From assembly GCF_014652475.1 (NCBI RefSeq), contig NZ_BMYW01000003.1, positions 83,641 through 147,640 on the forward strand: a stretch of DNA of 64,000 bases, written 5' to 3'. Every line of letters starts with the position of its first letter. The stretch's first letter is position 1. This document shows positions 54,058 to 63,511 of the stretch, piece after piece. The notes below the pieces were generated by a model, which was not told where the DNA came from, made no database searches, and saw only the letters and a list, made by a program, of their open reading frames with translations. The translations under genes were made by a program, and so were the position numbers. This DNA is from Vogesella alkaliphila (GTDB taxonomy: Bacteria > Pseudomonadota > Gammaproteobacteria > Burkholderiales > Chromobacteriaceae).

Positions 54058-55068
54058 TTACTTGGCGGCAGCCCAGGCGCGTGCGGTGTCCAGCATGCGG
54101 TTGGAGAAGCCCCACTCGTTGTCGTACCAGGACAGCACCTTCACCTGGCGGCCTTCGATCACGCGGGTCAGCGAGGCATCGAACACGCTGGACGCCGGGT
54201 TGTGCATGAAGTCGATGGACACCAGCGGCAGGGTGTTCACCGCCAGCACGCCCTTCAGCGCGCCACCCGCGGCGGCGGTGACGATCTCGTTCACCTCGGC
54301 CACGCTGGTGTCACGCTGGGCGGTGAAGGTCAGGTCCACCAGCGACACGTTGGCGGTCGGCACGCGCACGGCGAAGCCGTCCAGCTTGCCTTTCAGCTCC
54401 GGCAGTACCAGGCCCACCGCGGCGGCGGCACCGGTCTTGGTCGGGATCATCGACAGCGCGGCGGAACGGGCACGGCGCAGGTCGCTGTGTTCGGTATCCA
54501 GCAGCACCTGGTCGTTGGTGTAGGAGTGCACGGTGGTCATCAGGCCGTGGGCGACGCCGATGGCGTCGTTCAGCGGCTTCACCAGCGGCGCCAGGCAGTT
54601 GGTGGTGCAAGAGGCGTTGGAGACGATGCTCATCTCGCTGCGCAGGGTGTCGTGGTTGACGCCGTAGACGATGGTGGCGTCGGCGTCGTCGGCCGGCGCG
54701 GAGATCAGCACCTTCTTGGCGCCGGCTTGCAGGTGCAGGCCGGCCTTGTCGCGCTTGGTGAAGATGCCGGTGCATTCCAGCACGATGTCCACGCCCATCT
54801 CGCCCCACGGCAGCTCGGCCGGGTTGCGGACCGACAAGAGCTGGATCGGTTTGCCGTTGATCACCAGCTTGTCGCCGGCCAGTTCCACGCTGCCCGGGAA
54901 CGGGCCGTGGATGGAGTCGTACTTGGTCAGGTGGGCGTGCAGTTCCGGATTGCCCAGATCGTTGATGGCAACGATTTCAATATCCTGCTCGGCGAAGCGT
55001 TCCTGCCAGGCACGCAGTACCATGCGACCGATACGGCCATAGCCGTTAATTGCCAGTTTCAGTGCCAT
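54058..55068 (-). CDS. gapA: Glyceraldehyde-3-phosphate dehydrogenase
   Basis: This 336-residue glycolytic enzyme has the NAD-binding start [17 protein letters not shown], catalytic Cys154 in [12 protein letters not shown], His in THSYTNDQ ([12 protein letters not shown]) near 181, and [21 protein letters not shown] at the end. Asp/Leu at the NAD site ([18 protein letters not shown]) fits the NAD-dependent glycolytic form, though the Asn-Asp-Leu context is also seen in dual-cofactor enzymes. ATG 55066 is the only sensible start. It is monocistronic, with two hairpins after it. Confidence 0.94.
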   Translation of the reverse strand: MALKLAINGYGRIGRMVLRAWQERFAEQDIEIVAINDLGNPELHAHLTKYDSIHGPFPGSVELAGDKLVINGKPIQLLSVRNPAELPWGEMGVDIVLECTGIFTKRDKAGLHLQAGAKKVLISAPADDADATIVYGVNHDTLRSEMSIVSNASCTTNCLAPLVKPLNDAIGVAHGLMTTVHSYTNDQVLLDTEHSDLRRARSAALSMIPTKTGAAAAVGLVLPELKGKLDGFAVRVPTANVSLVDLTFTAQRDTSVAEVNEIVTAAAGGALKGVLAVNTLPLVSIDFMHNPASSVFDASLTRVIEGRQVKVLSWYDNEWGFSNRMLDTARAWAAAK

Positions 55069-55214
55069 GATGACTCCTCGTTATGTGTTTGGCCGGACGC
55101 AAGGCCGCGTCCCGATGTGTGACATCGTTGCCGCAACGGGCGATGTACTCAACCGACTACAGCGCTGTAAGGGGTGGATTACCAACACCGGGCGCAGGGG
55201 CTTGCCGGCGGCGG

Positions 55215-55228
55215 CAAGGTTGGCCGCA
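55215..55228 (-). repeat. Uptake-sequence-like word
   Basis: CAAGGTTGGCCGCA lies in the 213-base gap between the divergent gapA and MBL hydrolase genes. Nothing else is recognised in this gap beyond presumed promoters. Confidence 0.6.
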
Positions 55229-55281
55229 CCGCCCGCCCGTGCCACAATCGCGTGACCGATTTCCTTCAAGTGATGCCTGCC

Positions 55282-55932
55282 ATGTCCCTGCAACTGCAAG
55301 TCGTCCCGGTGACGCCGTTCCAGCAAAACTGTTCCGTGATCTGGTGCGACGTCACCCGCCGTGCCGCCGTGGTCGACGCCGGCGGCGACATCGACCGCAT
55401 TCTGGCCTTCGTGCGCGAGCACGACCTGACGGTGGAAAAGCTGCTGCTCACCCACGGCCACATCGACCACGCCGGCGGCGCCCGCGCGCTGGCCGACGCG
55501 CTGGGGGTGCGGATCGAAGGCCCGCAGCGCGCGGAAAGCTTCTGGCTCGACCAGCTGCCCAGCCAGGGCACCATGTTCGGCTTTCCGCGCAGCGAGCCGC
55601 TGACGCCGGAGCGCTGGCTGGAAGAGGGCGACACGGTGACGGTGGGCGAGGAAGTGCTGGATGTGCTGCACTGTCCCGGCCACACCCCGGGTCATGTGGT
55701 GTTCGTCAGTCATGCGGCCAACCTTTGCATCGTCGGCGACGTGCTGTTCCAGGGCAGCATCGGGCGCACCGACTTCCCGATGGGCAACCACCAGCAACTG
55801 ATCGACGCCATCCGCGGCAAGCTGTTCGCGCTGCCGGACGACATGGTGGTGGTGCCGGGCCATGGCCCCTTTACCACTATAGGAGAGGAGCGGCGCAGCA
55901 ACCCCTTCGTTGCCGACCGCCGCTACGGCTGA
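55282..55932 (+). CDS. Metallo-beta-lactamase-fold hydrolase, YcbL/glyoxalase II-like
   Basis: The 216-residue enzyme has the zinc motif THGHIDHAGG (55-70), then HCPGHTPGHVVF, IVGDVLFQGSIGRTDFPMGN and VPGHGPFTTIGEERRSNPF. It is of the short glyoxalase II-like group (YcbL) that hydrolyses thioesters such as S-lactoylglutathione. Start choice is between ATG 55273 and 55282; the latter (MSLQLQVVPVTPFQQNCSVI) matches the family. Its stop overlaps the start of the ATL gene (TGATG). An exact repeat word (55713-55726) encodes part of HAANLC. Confidence 0.88.
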   Translation: MSLQLQVVPVTPFQQNCSVIWCDVTRRAAVVDAGGDIDRILAFVREHDLTVEKLLLTHGHIDHAGGARALADALGVRIEGPQRAESFWLDQLPSQGTMFGFPRSEPLTPERWLEEGDTVTVGEEVLDVLHCPGHTPGHVVFVSHAANLCIVGDVLFQGSIGRTDFPMGNHQQLIDAIRGKLFALPDDMVVVPGHGPFTTIGEERRSNPFVADRRYG

Positions 55933-56255
55933 TGGCGCCGGAGTTCGAGCACGCGGTGCTGCGCGCGCTGCGCGACATCCCGCCGGGGAGGGTCAGCACC
56001 TACGGCACGCTGGCGGCGCTGGCCGGCTACCCGCGCCACGCGCGCCATGTCGGCGCGCTCTTGGGGCGGCTGCCGGCGGAGCTGGCGCTGCCGTGGTTCC
56101 GCGTGGTCGGCAGCGGCGGCCGCATCGCGCGGCCGGGCAGCGAGGGCGCCGACTACCAGCGCCTGCTGCTGGAGCAGGACGGCATCGAGCTGGACGGCAA
56201 GGGCCGCGTCGACCTGTTCCGCTACGGCTGGCCGCCGCAGCACTTCCTGCGCTGA
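55932..56255 (+). CDS. Alkyltransferase-like protein (ATL), catalytic Cys replaced by Trp
   Basis: The 107-residue protein is the DNA-binding half of O6-alkylguanine transferase: RALRDIPPGRVSTYGTLAALAGYPRHARHVGALLGRLP. Where the repair enzyme has PCHRV it has P54-W55-F56-R57-V58, so it cannot accept alkyl groups. ATL proteins bind O6-alkylguanine and hand it to nucleotide excision repair. It is coupled to the MBL hydrolase gene by a 1-bp TGATG overlap. A true Ogt is encoded at 61377-61928, so the cell has both. Confidence 0.9.
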   Translation: MAPEFEHAVLRALRDIPPGRVSTYGTLAALAGYPRHARHVGALLGRLPAELALPWFRVVGSGGRIARPGSEGADYQRLLLEQDGIELDGKGRVDLFRYGWPPQHFLR

Positions 56256-56458
56256 GCGGCCTGCGCGCGTCATCACCAGGTGCGTCGCCCTGTGGGTGAC
56301 GCACTCTGCGCCGGCCTGCGCGCCGGCGCGGAACATCCCGCCCGCCGCGACAGCGCCTTTTTATGGCAAATGGTTCGTTTGTGGCGCCGAAAAGTTGCGG
56401 TTTGTGTAGCAACTATGTTAAAGACTAAGCTGTAATTTTCGTTTACGAACTTGCTGCC

Positions 56459-57229
56459 ATGAGCCGATCACCCAGACACGACAAGATTTTGCAGCTGGTG
56501 CGCGAAAACGGCTTTATGCCGATTGAAGAGCTCGCCCGCTTGCTGGACGTTACCCCGCAGACCATCCGCCGCGACATCAATCAGCTGTGCGAGGCCAACC
56601 TGCTGCGCCGCTATCACGGTGGCGCCGCCCTGGGCAGCAGCGTGGAGAACGAGGATTACTTCGCGCGCAAGGGCAAGCTGCAGAGCGAAAAGGCGCACAT
56701 CGCCGACATGATCGCGGAAAACATCCCCGACCATGCCTCGCTGTTCATGAGCATCGGCACCACCATCGAGGCGGTGGCGCAGGCGCTGACCGGCACCCAC
56801 AAGGGGCTGCGCGTGATCACCAACAACATCCACGTCGCCTCCATCATGTCCACCAACCCGGATTTCACGGTGATGATCACCTCCGGCGTGGTGCGCGCCT
56901 CCGACGGCGGCATCACCGGGGTGGCGACGCTGGACTTCATCAACCAGTTCAAGGTCGACTACGCGGTGATCGGGGTGTCGGGAATAGAGGCCGACGGCTC
57001 GCTGCTTGATTTCGACTACCGCGAAGTGCGCGTGGCGCAGGCGATGATGGCCAACGCGCGCCACCGCTTCCTCGCCGCCGACCACAGCAAGTTCGGCCGC
57101 AATGCGCTGGTGCGCATGGGCCACATCAGCGAATTCAACGCCATCTACACCGACGCGATGCCGCCGGAGAGCCTGAAGAAGCTGCTGGAGGAGCACAGCG
57201 TGCGGATGTATCTGGCCGACCCGGTGTAA
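56459..57229 (+). CDS. glpR: DeoR-family repressor, GlpR-like
   Basis: The 256-residue protein has a DeoR winged helix (ILQLVRENGFMPIEELARLLDVTPQTIRRDINQLCEANLLRRYHGGA) and a sugar-phosphate sensor domain (MSIGTTIEAVAQALTG, VITNNIHVASIM, GVSGIEADGSLLDFDYREVRVAQAMM, ADHSKFGRNALVRMGHIS). It matches GlpR, which represses glycerol 3-phosphate genes until glycerol 3-phosphate binds. No glp genes are adjacent, so the assignment to glycerol rather than another sugar phosphate is by similarity. It starts at ATG 56459 and ends at a clean terminator. Confidence 0.85.
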   Translation: MSRSPRHDKILQLVRENGFMPIEELARLLDVTPQTIRRDINQLCEANLLRRYHGGAALGSSVENEDYFARKGKLQSEKAHIADMIAENIPDHASLFMSIGTTIEAVAQALTGTHKGLRVITNNIHVASIMSTNPDFTVMITSGVVRASDGGITGVATLDFINQFKVDYAVIGVSGIEADGSLLDFDYREVRVAQAMMANARHRFLAADHSKFGRNALVRMGHISEFNAIYTDAMPPESLKKLLEEHSVRMYLADPV

Positions 57230-57252
57230 CACCCCGGCCACGCAGCACAGGA

Positions 57253-57283
57253 CAGGGCACCCGCGGGTGCCCTGTTTGTTTGT
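57253..57283 (+). terminator. Intrinsic terminator after glpR
   Basis: CAGGGCACCCG-CGGGTGCCCTG is a perfect 22-base palindrome followed by TTTGTTTGT, 23 bases after the stop. Confidence 0.82.
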
Positions 57284-57301
57284 ACAAGGTCGGCCGCCGG
57301 C

Positions 57302-58552
57302 TCAGGTCACCGCGCCGCGGCGGTGGAATTGCGGCGCATCCCAGCTGCCGCTGTCGAGGATCCGCTTCAGGGTGTCGACCGCGTCCCAGACGTCGGTGTA
57401 GCCGAGGTAGAGCGGGGTGACGCCGAAGCGCAGCACTTCCGGCTCGCGGTAGTCGCCGATCACGCCGGCGGCGATCAGCGCCTGCATCACGGCAAAGCCC
57501 TGCGGGTGGCGGTAGCTGACGTGGCTGCCGCGCTGCGCGTGCTCGCGCGGGGTGATCAGCGTCAGCGGATGCTCGCCGCAGCGCTGTTCCACCAGGGCGA
57601 TGAACAGGTCGGTCAGCGCCAGCGACTTGCGCCGCACCGCGTCCATGTCCGCCTGCAGCGCGACGTCCAGCCCGCACTCCAGCAGCGCCAGCGACACGAT
57701 GGGCTGCGTGCCGCACAGGAAGCGGCGGATGCCGCCGGCCGGCTGGTAGTCGTTGCCCATCTCGAACGGCCGCGCGTGGCCCCACCAGCCGGACAGCGGC
57801 TGCCAGAAGCGGTCCTGGTGCCGCGGCGCCACCCAGATGAAGGCCGGTGCGCCGGGGCCGCCGTTCAGGTACTTGTAGGTGCAGCCGACGGCAAAGTCGG
57901 CGTCGGCAGCGTTCAGCGCCAGCGGCACCGCGCCGGCGGCGTGCGCCAGATCCCAGATCGTCAGCGCGCCGTGGCGGTGGGCAAGCGCGTTGGTCGCCGC
58001 CATGTCGTACATGGCACCGGTGCGGTAGTTCACGTGCGACAGCAGCAGCACGGCGACGTCGTCGCCCAGCGCCGCCTCCAGCGGCAGCGCCGCGTCGGTC
58101 AGGCGCAGCTCGTAGCCCTGCTGCAGCAGGTCGATCAGGCCCTGGGCCATGTACAGGTCGGTGGGGAAGTTGTCGCGCTCGGACACGATCACCCGCCGCG
58201 CCGGATGCGCCTGCTGCTGGATGCGCAGCGCGGCGGCCAGCGCCTTGAACAGGTTGAGCGAGGTGGTGTCGGTGACCACCACCTCGTCGGCGCCGGCGCC
58301 CAGCAGCGCCGCCAGCTTGTTGCCCAGCCGCGCGGGCAGCTCGAACCAGCCGGCGTCGTTCCAGCTGCGGATCAGACCCTGCCCCCACTGTTCGGCGATC
58401 ACCTGCTGGCTGCGCGCCAGCGCGCCGTGCGGCAGCACGCCCAGCGAATTGCCGTCCAGGTAAATGGTGTCGGCCGGCAGCGCGAACTGCTGGCGGAAGC
58501 GGGCAAGCGGGTCCTGCTGGTCGGCCTGCAGGCAGGCGTTACGGCTGTGCAT
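57302..58552 (-). CDS. kynU: Kynureninase
   Basis: This 416-residue PLP enzyme cleaves kynurenine to anthranilate and alanine in tryptophan breakdown. Family blocks are [95 protein letters not shown] (the PLP Lys lies in YKYLNGGPG near 231) and FRQQF at the start. AGGAG lies 8 bases before ATG 58550. The genes for tryptophan dioxygenase (kynA) and formamidase (kynB) are not adjacent. It diverges from an Lrp-type regulator, the KynR arrangement. Confidence 0.93.
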   Translation of the reverse strand: MHSRNACLQADQQDPLARFRQQFALPADTIYLDGNSLGVLPHGALARSQQVIAEQWGQGLIRSWNDAGWFELPARLGNKLAALLGAGADEVVVTDTTSLNLFKALAAALRIQQQAHPARRVIVSERDNFPTDLYMAQGLIDLLQQGYELRLTDAALPLEAALGDDVAVLLLSHVNYRTGAMYDMAATNALAHRHGALTIWDLAHAAGAVPLALNAADADFAVGCTYKYLNGGPGAPAFIWVAPRHQDRFWQPLSGWWGHARPFEMGNDYQPAGGIRRFLCGTQPIVSLALLECGLDVALQADMDAVRRKSLALTDLFIALVEQRCGEHPLTLITPREHAQRGSHVSYRHPQGFAVMQALIAAGVIGDYREPEVLRFGVTPLYLGYTDVWDAVDTLKRILDSGSWDAPQFHRRGAVT

Positions 58553-58710
58553 GGTAGGGCTCCTTGTGGCGAAAGGTTGGCCGCAACGGTGCAGCCATGA
58601 GCATAGCTTAGCAGCGTCGATCTCCAGAAAAATTGCAAATTCGCATTGTGAAAGTGCCTTGTTTCGCAGAATATTCACTTTTAAGGTGATTGTTTCGTGG
58701 AGTCTTGCAA
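58553..58710. promoter_or_regulatory. Divergent kynU-kynR promoter region
   Basis: It contains a repeat word in reverse (58573-58585) and an AT-rich segment with the inverted arms AAAGTG and CACTTT about 20 bases apart (about 58650-58683), a possible KynR site. Confidence 0.45.
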
Positions 58711-59202
58711 ATGCAACTGGACGCGATCGACTGGCGCATTCTGGCGGCGCTGCAGCACAACGGCCGGCTCAGCAACCAGGACCTGGCCGACCGGGTGGCG
58801 CTGTCGCCGTCGGCCTGCCTGCGCCGGGTGCGCATGCTGGAGGAGTCGGGCCTGATCCGCGGCTACCGCGCCGAGCTGGACGCGGCGCGGCTGGGCTTCG
58901 AGCTGGAGGCGATGGTGCAGGTCAGTCTGGACCGCAGCCGCGACGACTGGCACGACAGCTTCCTGCAGCAGGTGCAGGCCTTCGACGAGGTCGCCGCCGC
59001 CTACATCGTCGCCGGGCCGTGCAACTACATGCTGCACGTGCGCTGCGCCAATCTGGCGGCGTTCTCCGCCTTCGTCGTCGACAAGCTGAACAAGCTGCCG
59101 GGCATGCGCGACATCTGTTCCTATATCGTGATGCAGACCATCAAGGACCAGCTCGGCGTGCTGCCGCTGGCGGACAAGACGACGCGCGGCGGCGTGTCGT
59201 GA
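58711..59202 (+). CDS. kynR: Lrp/AsnC regulator of kynU (KynR-like)
   Basis: The 163-residue protein has an Lrp helix-turn-helix ([59 protein letters not shown]) and a RAM domain ending [45 protein letters not shown]. Its place next to kynU and its length match KynR, which activates kynurenine genes when kynurenine is present. ATG 58711 ([11 protein letters not shown]) is chosen; a TTG 21 bases upstream would add weak sequence. Confidence 0.85.
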   Translation: MQLDAIDWRILAALQHNGRLSNQDLADRVALSPSACLRRVRMLEESGLIRGYRAELDAARLGFELEAMVQVSLDRSRDDWHDSFLQQVQAFDEVAAAYIVAGPCNYMLHVRCANLAAFSAFVVDKLNKLPGMRDICSYIVMQTIKDQLGVLPLADKTTRGGVS

Positions 59203-59307
59203 CAAAACCCACACCGCGGTGCGATGGCACGGCGGGATGGGGGGCGCTGCTGGTATACTTTCCGGTTTCACCTACGATCCGGGGCGAGCCTGTCCCGCAG
59301 AGCCAGC

Positions 59308-61197
59308 ATGAACGTCTTTTACGAAGAAAGCGGCAGCTTCAAGGTGGGCAGCATCGTCTCCCGCAATGACGCCAGCCTGCAAGTCGACACCCAGCACGGC
59401 AAGCGCGCCAAGATCAAGGCCGCCAACGTGTTCCTGGAGTTTTCCAGCGCGCTGCAGGACTTCCTGCCCGCGGCCGAGGCGATTGCGGCCGACATCGACG
59501 TCGACTTTCTGTGGGAATGCTGCGGCGACGACGAATTCGGCTTCGACACCCTGGCCGCCGACTACTTCGGCCACGTGCCGAGCGCGTCCGAATCGGCCGC
59601 CATCCTGATCAAGCTGTACGCGGCGCCGATGTACTTCTACAAGAAGGCCAAGGGCCGCTTCAAGTCGGCACCGGAAGAGACGCTGAAGGCGGCGCTGGCC
59701 GGCATCGAGCGCAAGAAGCGCGAACAGGAGCAGGTCGACGCCTGGGCCGCCGGGCTGGTCGCCGGCACGCTGCCGGACGCGATCCGCAGCCACCTGATGC
59801 CGCTGCTGTACCGCCCGGACAAGAACACCCTCGAATTCAAGGCCTTCGACCAGGCCAGCCGCGCCAGCGGCCTGCCGCCGCTGCGCCTGGCGCACCACGT
59901 CGGCGGCATCCCGTCGGTGCCGGACTACCTGATGGCCGGCTTCCAGCTGGAGCACTTCCCGAAAGGGCTGGGCTTCGGCAACTACGCGCCGGCCACCGTG
60001 CCGGCCGACCTGCCGCTGTCCGAGGTGGCCGCCTTCTCCATCGACGACGCCGCCACCACCGAGATCGACGACGCGCTGTCGGTGGTGTGGCTGGATAACG
60101 GCAACATCCGCGTCGGCATCCACATCGCGGCGCCGACGCTGGGCGTGGCGGTCGGTTCCGACATCGAGAAGCTGGTGCACAACCGGCTGTCCACCGTCTA
60201 CTTCCCCGGCGACAAGATCACCATGCTGCCGGACGACGTGGTGCAGCAGTTCACGCTGCAGGAAGGCCAGGCCTGCCCGGCGCTGAGCCTGTACGTGGAA
60301 GTGGCGCCGGACTTCTCGCTGGTCGCCTTCGACAACCGCATCGAGCGCGTCAACATCGCGGCCAACCTGCGTCACGACCAGCTGGAGCAGGTGTTCAATG
60401 AAGAAACGTTGGCCGCAGACGGTTTCGGCCCCGACTACGCGTTCAAGCGCGAGCTGGTGTGGCTGTGGCAGTTCGCCAACGCGCGCGAGGCCTTCCGCGG
60501 CAAGACCCCGGACCCGAACCGCCCGCCGCAGGTGGACTACAACTTCAACGTGGTCGACGGCAAGGTGATCATCAGCGTGCGCAAGCGCGGCTCGCCGATG
60601 GACAAGCTGGTGTCCGAGCTGATGATCCTCGCCAACAGCGAGTGGGGCCGCATGCTGGCCGAGGCCGACATCCCGGCCATGTACCGCGCGCAGAGCATGG
60701 GCAAGGTGCGCATGACCACCCGTCCGGAGCCGCACATCGGTCTCGGCGTCGCGCAGTACGCGTGGAGCACCTCGCCGCTGCGCCGCGCGTCGGACTTCGT
60801 CAACCAGCGCCAGCTGGTGGCGATGATCCGCGGCGAGACGCCGCAATACCCGCAGGGCGACGCGATGCTGTTCGCGCTGCTGCGCGACTTCGACGCCGCC
60901 TACAGCGCCTACCTCGGCTTCCAGGACAGGATGGAGCACTTCTGGTGCCTGCGCTGGTTCAGCCAGGAAGGCATCAGTGAGCCGACCGCCAGCTACATCA
61001 AGGAAGACCTGGTGCGCATCGACGGTGTGCCGATGCGCCAGCGCATCCCCGGCCTGCCGGAGCTGGCCGCCGGCGACCGCATCAAGCTGCAGATCATCCG
61101 CATCGACGAGCTGATGCAGGAGATCGAGTTCCGCTTCATCGAGGTCGTCGAGCGCAAGCCGCAGCCGGCCGCGGTGGCGACCGAGCAACCGGCCTGA
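59308..61197 (+). CDS. RNB-domain ribonuclease (RNase II family)
   Basis: The 629-residue protein has an N-terminal winged region and an RNB catalytic domain starting near 244 (SIDDAATTEIDDALSVVWLDNGNIRVGIHIAAP), with the metal-binding Asp residues in place. HNRLSTVYFPGDKITMLPDDVVQQFTLQEGQACPALSLY and MGKVRMTTRPEPHIGLGVAQYAWSTSPLRRASDFVNQRQL follow. It degrades RNA 3' to 5'. The lack of recognisable cold-shock domains in order and the N-terminal YEESGSFKVGSIVSRNDASLQVDTQHGKRAKIK suggest the shorter beta-proteobacterial type rather than RNase R. A GCGGCCAACGTT variant (60405) lies inside. Confidence 0.88.
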   Translation: MNVFYEESGSFKVGSIVSRNDASLQVDTQHGKRAKIKAANVFLEFSSALQDFLPAAEAIAADIDVDFLWECCGDDEFGFDTLAADYFGHVPSASESAAILIKLYAAPMYFYKKAKGRFKSAPEETLKAALAGIERKKREQEQVDAWAAGLVAGTLPDAIRSHLMPLLYRPDKNTLEFKAFDQASRASGLPPLRLAHHVGGIPSVPDYLMAGFQLEHFPKGLGFGNYAPATVPADLPLSEVAAFSIDDAATTEIDDALSVVWLDNGNIRVGIHIAAPTLGVAVGSDIEKLVHNRLSTVYFPGDKITMLPDDVVQQFTLQEGQACPALSLYVEVAPDFSLVAFDNRIERVNIAANLRHDQLEQVFNEETLAADGFGPDYAFKRELVWLWQFANAREAFRGKTPDPNRPPQVDYNFNVVDGKVIISVRKRGSPMDKLVSELMILANSEWGRMLAEADIPAMYRAQSMGKVRMTTRPEPHIGLGVAQYAWSTSPLRRASDFVNQRQLVAMIRGETPQYPQGDAMLFALLRDFDAAYSAYLGFQDRMEHFWCLRWFSQEGISEPTASYIKEDLVRIDGVPMRQRIPGLPELAAGDRIKLQIIRIDELMQEIEFRFIEVVERKPQPAAVATEQPA

Positions 61198-61200
61198 CAG

Positions 61201-61229
61201 CAAGGCCCCGCACCGCGGGGCCTTGTTTC
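61201..61229 (+). terminator. Intrinsic terminator of the RNB ribonuclease gene
   Basis: CAAGGCCCCG-CACC-GCGGGGCCTTG followed by TTTCT, directly after the stop. Confidence 0.8.
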
Positions 61230-61376
61230 TGTCCGCTCGTGACCGGCCCCGCGGCCTGGCGCCGCGAACCCCCTCTGGCCCGACTTGCCGTACCATGGGT
61301 ACGGCCTGCGTCGGCCGCGAGGCGCGGTTGGCGGCGCCCGGGCCACCGTTTCAGACAAGCCACCGGCATCAACACC

Positions 61377-61928
61377 ATGCACAGCACACCACCCGCTCCC
61401 ATCCTGCTCCACCGTTTCCACAGCCCGCTGGGCCCGATGTTCGTGTGCGCCAGCGAACAGGGCGTGTGCCTGCTGGAGTTTGCCGTCAGCCAGCGCAACG
61501 AGCGCGAATTCGCCGAGCTGCAGCGCCTGCTGCATACCCGCATCGTCGCCGGCGAGAACGACCACACCCGCCAGGCCGAGCGCGAGATCGGCGAGTACTT
61601 CGCCGGCACGCGCCAGCGCTTCGAGGTGGCATTGCACCTGCCCGGCACCGCCTTCCAGCGGCAGGTGTGGGACGCGCTGCAAACCATTCCCTACGGTGAC
61701 ACCGTCAGCTACCAGCAGCAGGCCGAGCGGCTGGGCAATGCCGCGGCCATCCGCGCGGTGGCCGGCGCCAACGGCGCCAACCGCGTGGCCATCATCGTGC
61801 CCTGCCACCGCGTGATCGGTAAGGACGGCAGCCTCACCGGCTACGGCGGCGGCCTGCAGCGCAAGGCCTGGCTGCTGCAGCACGAGCAGCGCAGCCGCTT
61901 CGGCGACACCCAGCCGCAGCTGTTCTGA
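61377..61928 (+). CDS. ogt: Methylated-DNA-protein-cysteine methyltransferase (Ogt)
   Basis: This 183-residue repair protein has the suicide-acceptor motif P142-C143-H-R-V in NRVAIIVPCHRVIGKDGSLTGYGGGL and the helix-turn-helix GTAFQRQVWDALQTIPYGDTVSYQQQAERLGN. It removes methyl and other alkyl groups from O6 of guanine. ATG 61377 (MHSTPPAPILLHRFHSPLG) is used, since the frame upstream reads through unrelated sequence. Unlike the ATL protein at 55932-56255, all catalytic residues are present. Confidence 0.92.
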   Translation: MHSTPPAPILLHRFHSPLGPMFVCASEQGVCLLEFAVSQRNEREFAELQRLLHTRIVAGENDHTRQAEREIGEYFAGTRQRFEVALHLPGTAFQRQVWDALQTIPYGDTVSYQQQAERLGNAAAIRAVAGANGANRVAIIVPCHRVIGKDGSLTGYGGGLQRKAWLLQHEQRSRFGDTQPQLF

Positions 61929-61937
61929 TGTCTGGTC

Positions 61938-61992
61938 TGCGGCCAACGTTGGCCGCAACAAAAAACGCCGCCCGGTGTGGGCGGCGTTTTTC
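61938..61992. terminator. Palindromic repeat word plus bidirectional terminator
   Basis: TGCGGCCAACGTTGGCCGCA (61938-61957) is the same 20-bp palindrome as at 45026. It is followed by AACGCCGCCC-GGTGT-GGGCGGCGTT with an A-run before and T5 after, between the convergent ogt and alaC genes. Confidence 0.85.
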
Positions 61993-62038
61993 ATGGTCCG
62001 GTAGCCCGGATAAGCCAAAGGCGCATCCGGGGAGTCGC

Positions 62039-63247
62039 TCAGCCCGGCGGCAGGATGCCGTCGGCGCGGAACATGGTCTTGATGCCGCGGATCGCCTGGC
62101 GGATGCGGCTCTCGTTCTCGATCAGCGCGAAGCGCACGTACTCGTCGCCGTAGTCGCCGAAACCGACGCCCGGCGATACCGATACCTTGGCCTGGTCCAA
62201 GAGCAGGTTGGCGAAGGCCAGCGAACCCAGGCTGCGGTAGTGCTCGGGAATGCGCGCCCAGATGTACATCGACGCCTTCGGCAATTCCACCTGCCAGCCG
62301 GCCTCCATCAGGCCCTTGTACAGCACGTCGCGGCGCTTCTGGTAGGTGGCGGCGATGTCCTTCACGCACTGCTGGTCGCCCTCCAGCGCGGCGATGGCGG
62401 CGATCTGCAGCGGGGTGAAGGTGCCGTAGTCGTGGTAGCTCTTGATACGCGCCAGCGCGGCCACCAGATCGGGGTTGCCGACCATGAAGCCGATGCGCCA
62501 GCCGGCCATGTTGTAGCTCTTGGACAGGGTGAAGAACTCCACCGCGATGTCCTTGGCGCCCGGCACCTGCATGATGGACGGCGCCTTCCAGCCGTCGAAC
62601 ACGATGTCGGCGTAGGCGAGGTCGTGCACCACGAAGATGTCGTGCTTCCTGGCCAGCGCGATCACGCGCTCGAAGAAGTCCAGCTCCACGCACTGTGCGG
62701 TCGGGTTGGACGGGAAGCCGATCACGATCATCTTCGGCTTCGGATAGCTGCCGCGGATGGCGTTTTCCAGCTCGGCGAAGAAGTCGATGCCCGGCGCCAG
62801 CGGCACGCTGCGGATCTGCGCGCCGGCGATCACCGCGCCGTAGATGTGGATCGGGTAGCTCGGGTCCGGCACCAGCACGGTGTCGCCGCGGTCCAGCGTG
62901 GCCAGCATCAGGTGCGCCAGCCCTTCCTTGGAACCGATGGTGACGATGGCCTCGCTGTCCGGGTCGATGTCCACCTGGTAGCGCTCCCGGTACCAGCGGC
63001 TGATCGCGCGGCGCAGGCGCGGGATGCCCTTGGACGCGGAGTAGCCGTGGGTGTCGGGGCGTTGCGCGGCCTCGGTCAGCTTGGCGACGATGTGCGGCGG
63101 CGTGGCGCCGTCCGGGTTGCCCATGCTCATGTCGACGATGTCGTCGCCACGGCGGCGGGCGGCCATCTTGCGTTCGGCGGTGATGTTGAAAACGTAGGGC
63201 GGGAGGCGATCGATGCGCGCAAAGCGGCGCTTGCCAGTAGCTGACAT
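62039..63247 (-). CDS. alaC: Alanine transaminase AlaC-like
   Basis: The 402-residue fold-type I PLP aminotransferase has [41 protein letters not shown] at the start, the Asp-Tyr pair in [14 protein letters not shown], the PLP Lys in [21 protein letters not shown] near 237, and an Arg in [17 protein letters not shown] near the end. These match AlaC, the glutamate-pyruvate aminotransferase. AlaC often lies upstream of hom; that gene is not in the window. It ends at the double terminator shared with ogt. Confidence 0.9.
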   Translation of the reverse strand: MSATGKRRFARIDRLPPYVFNITAERKMAARRRGDDIVDMSMGNPDGATPPHIVAKLTEAAQRPDTHGYSASKGIPRLRRAISRWYRERYQVDIDPDSEAIVTIGSKEGLAHLMLATLDRGDTVLVPDPSYPIHIYGAVIAGAQIRSVPLAPGIDFFAELENAIRGSYPKPKMIVIGFPSNPTAQCVELDFFERVIALARKHDIFVVHDLAYADIVFDGWKAPSIMQVPGAKDIAVEFFTLSKSYNMAGWRIGFMVGNPDLVAALARIKSYHDYGTFTPLQIAAIAALEGDQQCVKDIAATYQKRRDVLYKGLMEAGWQVELPKASMYIWARIPEHYRSLGSLAFANLLLDQAKVSVSPGVGFGDYGDEYVRFALIENESRIRQAIRGIKTMFRADGILPPG

Positions 63248-63354
63248 GGGAAGTCCTTCAACGTAAGCGCCCGGATCCGTCCGAGCGACGCTCCCCCGAC
63301 ACAGGGGAAGGCTTATCCTAAGCGGTTGGCATGTTCCTTGTCCAGAGTCGCGGC

Positions 63355-63459
63355 CAAGGTTGGCCGCAGGCTTTCTTGTTCTTGGCTGGGCACGGTAAAG
63401 TCCTTCTGTTTACCCACGACAGGCAAGCCGGGCTTCTTAACGGCTTGCGGCCAACCTTG
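63355..63459. repeat. Two opposed repeat words flanking a short spacer
   Basis: CAAGGTTGGCCGCA (63355-63368) and TGCGGCCAACCTTG (63446-63459) face each other across 77 bases, in the 264-base gap between alaC and the last gene. Each is also locally self-complementary (GGCCAAGGTTGGCC, GGCCAACCTTGGCC). No gene is seen between them. Confidence 0.65.
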
Positions 63460-63511
63460 GCCGCAGCGCCACCCACGCAGAAGATAGAAACAGAGACAGA
63501 AAGGAACAATC

